From the NCBI GenBank assembly GCA_029237775.1, contig JAQZBR010000004.1, positions 930,001 through 994,000 on the forward strand: a stretch of 64,000 nucleotides of DNA, written 5' to 3'. The notes under the pieces were generated by a model. That model was not told the DNA's origin and ran no database searches. It worked only from the letters and a program-made list of their open reading frames with translations. How positions within the stretch are numbered: position 1 is the stretch's first letter; the number at the start of each line of letters is the position of its first letter. A program made the position numbers and the translations under genes. This document shows, piece by piece, positions 63,775 through 64,000 of this stretch. Source of the DNA: Bacteroidota bacterium. GTDB taxonomy: Bacteria; Bacteroidota; Bacteroidia; 2-12-FULL-35-15.

Positions 63775-63969
63775 TTAATCCTTTTTTTCTACCGGGGCGC
63801 TTTCGCCTTCAGCTTTGGAAGCATCTTTGAATTCCTTAACACCTTTTCCAAGGCCCTTCATTAATTCAGGAATTTTCTTGCCTCCGAAAAGTAATAATAC
63901 GATCACTAATATGATTATCATTTCTGAGCCACCTAAGCCCATGAAACCGATCAAGACACTGTTTAACAT
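63775..63969 (-). CDS. tatA: TatA/E-family twin-arginine translocase subunit
   Basis: 64 residues: a short N-terminal part with G-L-G-G-S-E, one membrane helix ([15 protein letters not shown]), the hinge and an amphipathic helix [20 protein letters not shown], then a polar tail. This is the complete small TatA/TatE form, which forms the pore of the Tat system exporting folded proteins. tatC is not in the window. The ATG at 63969 leaves 31 bases to the window end. Confidence 0.93.
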   Translation of the reverse strand: MLNSVLIGFMGLGGSEMIIILVIVLLLFGGKKIPELMKGLGKGVKEFKDASKAEGESAPVEKKD

Positions 63970-64000
63970 TTTGTTCTGTTTTAATTAATTACGCTGCAAA

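Overview
The window looks like a chromosomal piece of an AT-rich member of the Bacteroidota, probably a free-living gliding or T9SS-bearing lineage (Flavobacteriia, Cytophagia or Chitinophagia-like; the sequence does not decide which). The evidence is a type IX secretion (T9SS) cargo protein with SprB-type repeats and a CHU_C / type B C-terminal domain next to a PorP/SprF protein, a second cargo with a type A C-terminal domain, the gliding lipoprotein GldH beside a RicT/PSP1 protein, and promoter elements of the TAnnTTTG type. Shine-Dalgarno sequences are weak or absent.

Layout. 1-846 is the 3' part of a TolC-type outer-membrane efflux gene, convergent with an unknown 496-aa protein. 2.6-10.2 kb holds the 2147-aa repeat adhesin and its PorP/SprF partner. 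10.3-18.9 kb is a mixed plus-strand run: serine hydrolase, small conserved protein, DnaQ-like exonuclease, second T9SS cargo, lipoprotein, double ABC ATPase and another lipoprotein. 18.9-36.3 kb is a large envelope-glycan locus: two DPM1-like GT2 glycosyltransferases, six polytopic GT-C-like membrane proteins, an MBOAT acyltransferase with an SGNH-like partner, and free-standing lipoproteins. 36.3-50.1 kb is mostly minus-strand housekeeping: 3-oxoacid CoA-transferase, PBP1A, GldH, RicT, HolB, CPBP protease, YbeY, LutB-like protein, M28 peptidase and RpiB, with pgk on the plus strand. 50.7-57.0 kb is a plus-strand run (nadA, mnmG, methyltransferase, DMT protein, PLP enzyme). 57-64 kb is minus-strand (degenerate Nudix, DEAD-box helicase, GT-C protein, MltD, GatA, TatA).

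Most interesting system. In the 18.9-36.3 kb locus, several GT-C-like membrane proteins carry an extra C-terminal module expected to lie outside the cytoplasm. Three end in a fascin-like beta-trefoil (three sub-repeats each with a W-E-x-F core), two in a jelly-roll-like domain, and one in an Ig-like domain. The same two main module types also occur alone as lipoproteins inside or beside the locus. My inference is a modular set of membrane glycosyltransferases with exchangeable glycan-binding or scaffolding tails, fed by the two GT2 enzymes and followed by O-acylation by the MBOAT/SGNH pair. I know of no described system with this architecture; no search was run.

Second highlight. Four CACGTG-centred sites matching the ParB centromere sequence parS lie within 1.27 kb (53650-54918). 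One spans the mnmG stop codon, one is a 20-bp perfect palindrome just before a methyltransferase gene, one is inside that gene, and one is in an 810-bp gene-free stretch. Together with mnmG and an AT-rich 608-bp region containing DnaA-box-like words, this suggests the chromosome origin region is close.

No rRNA, tRNA, CRISPR array, insertion sequence or prophage gene was recognised.
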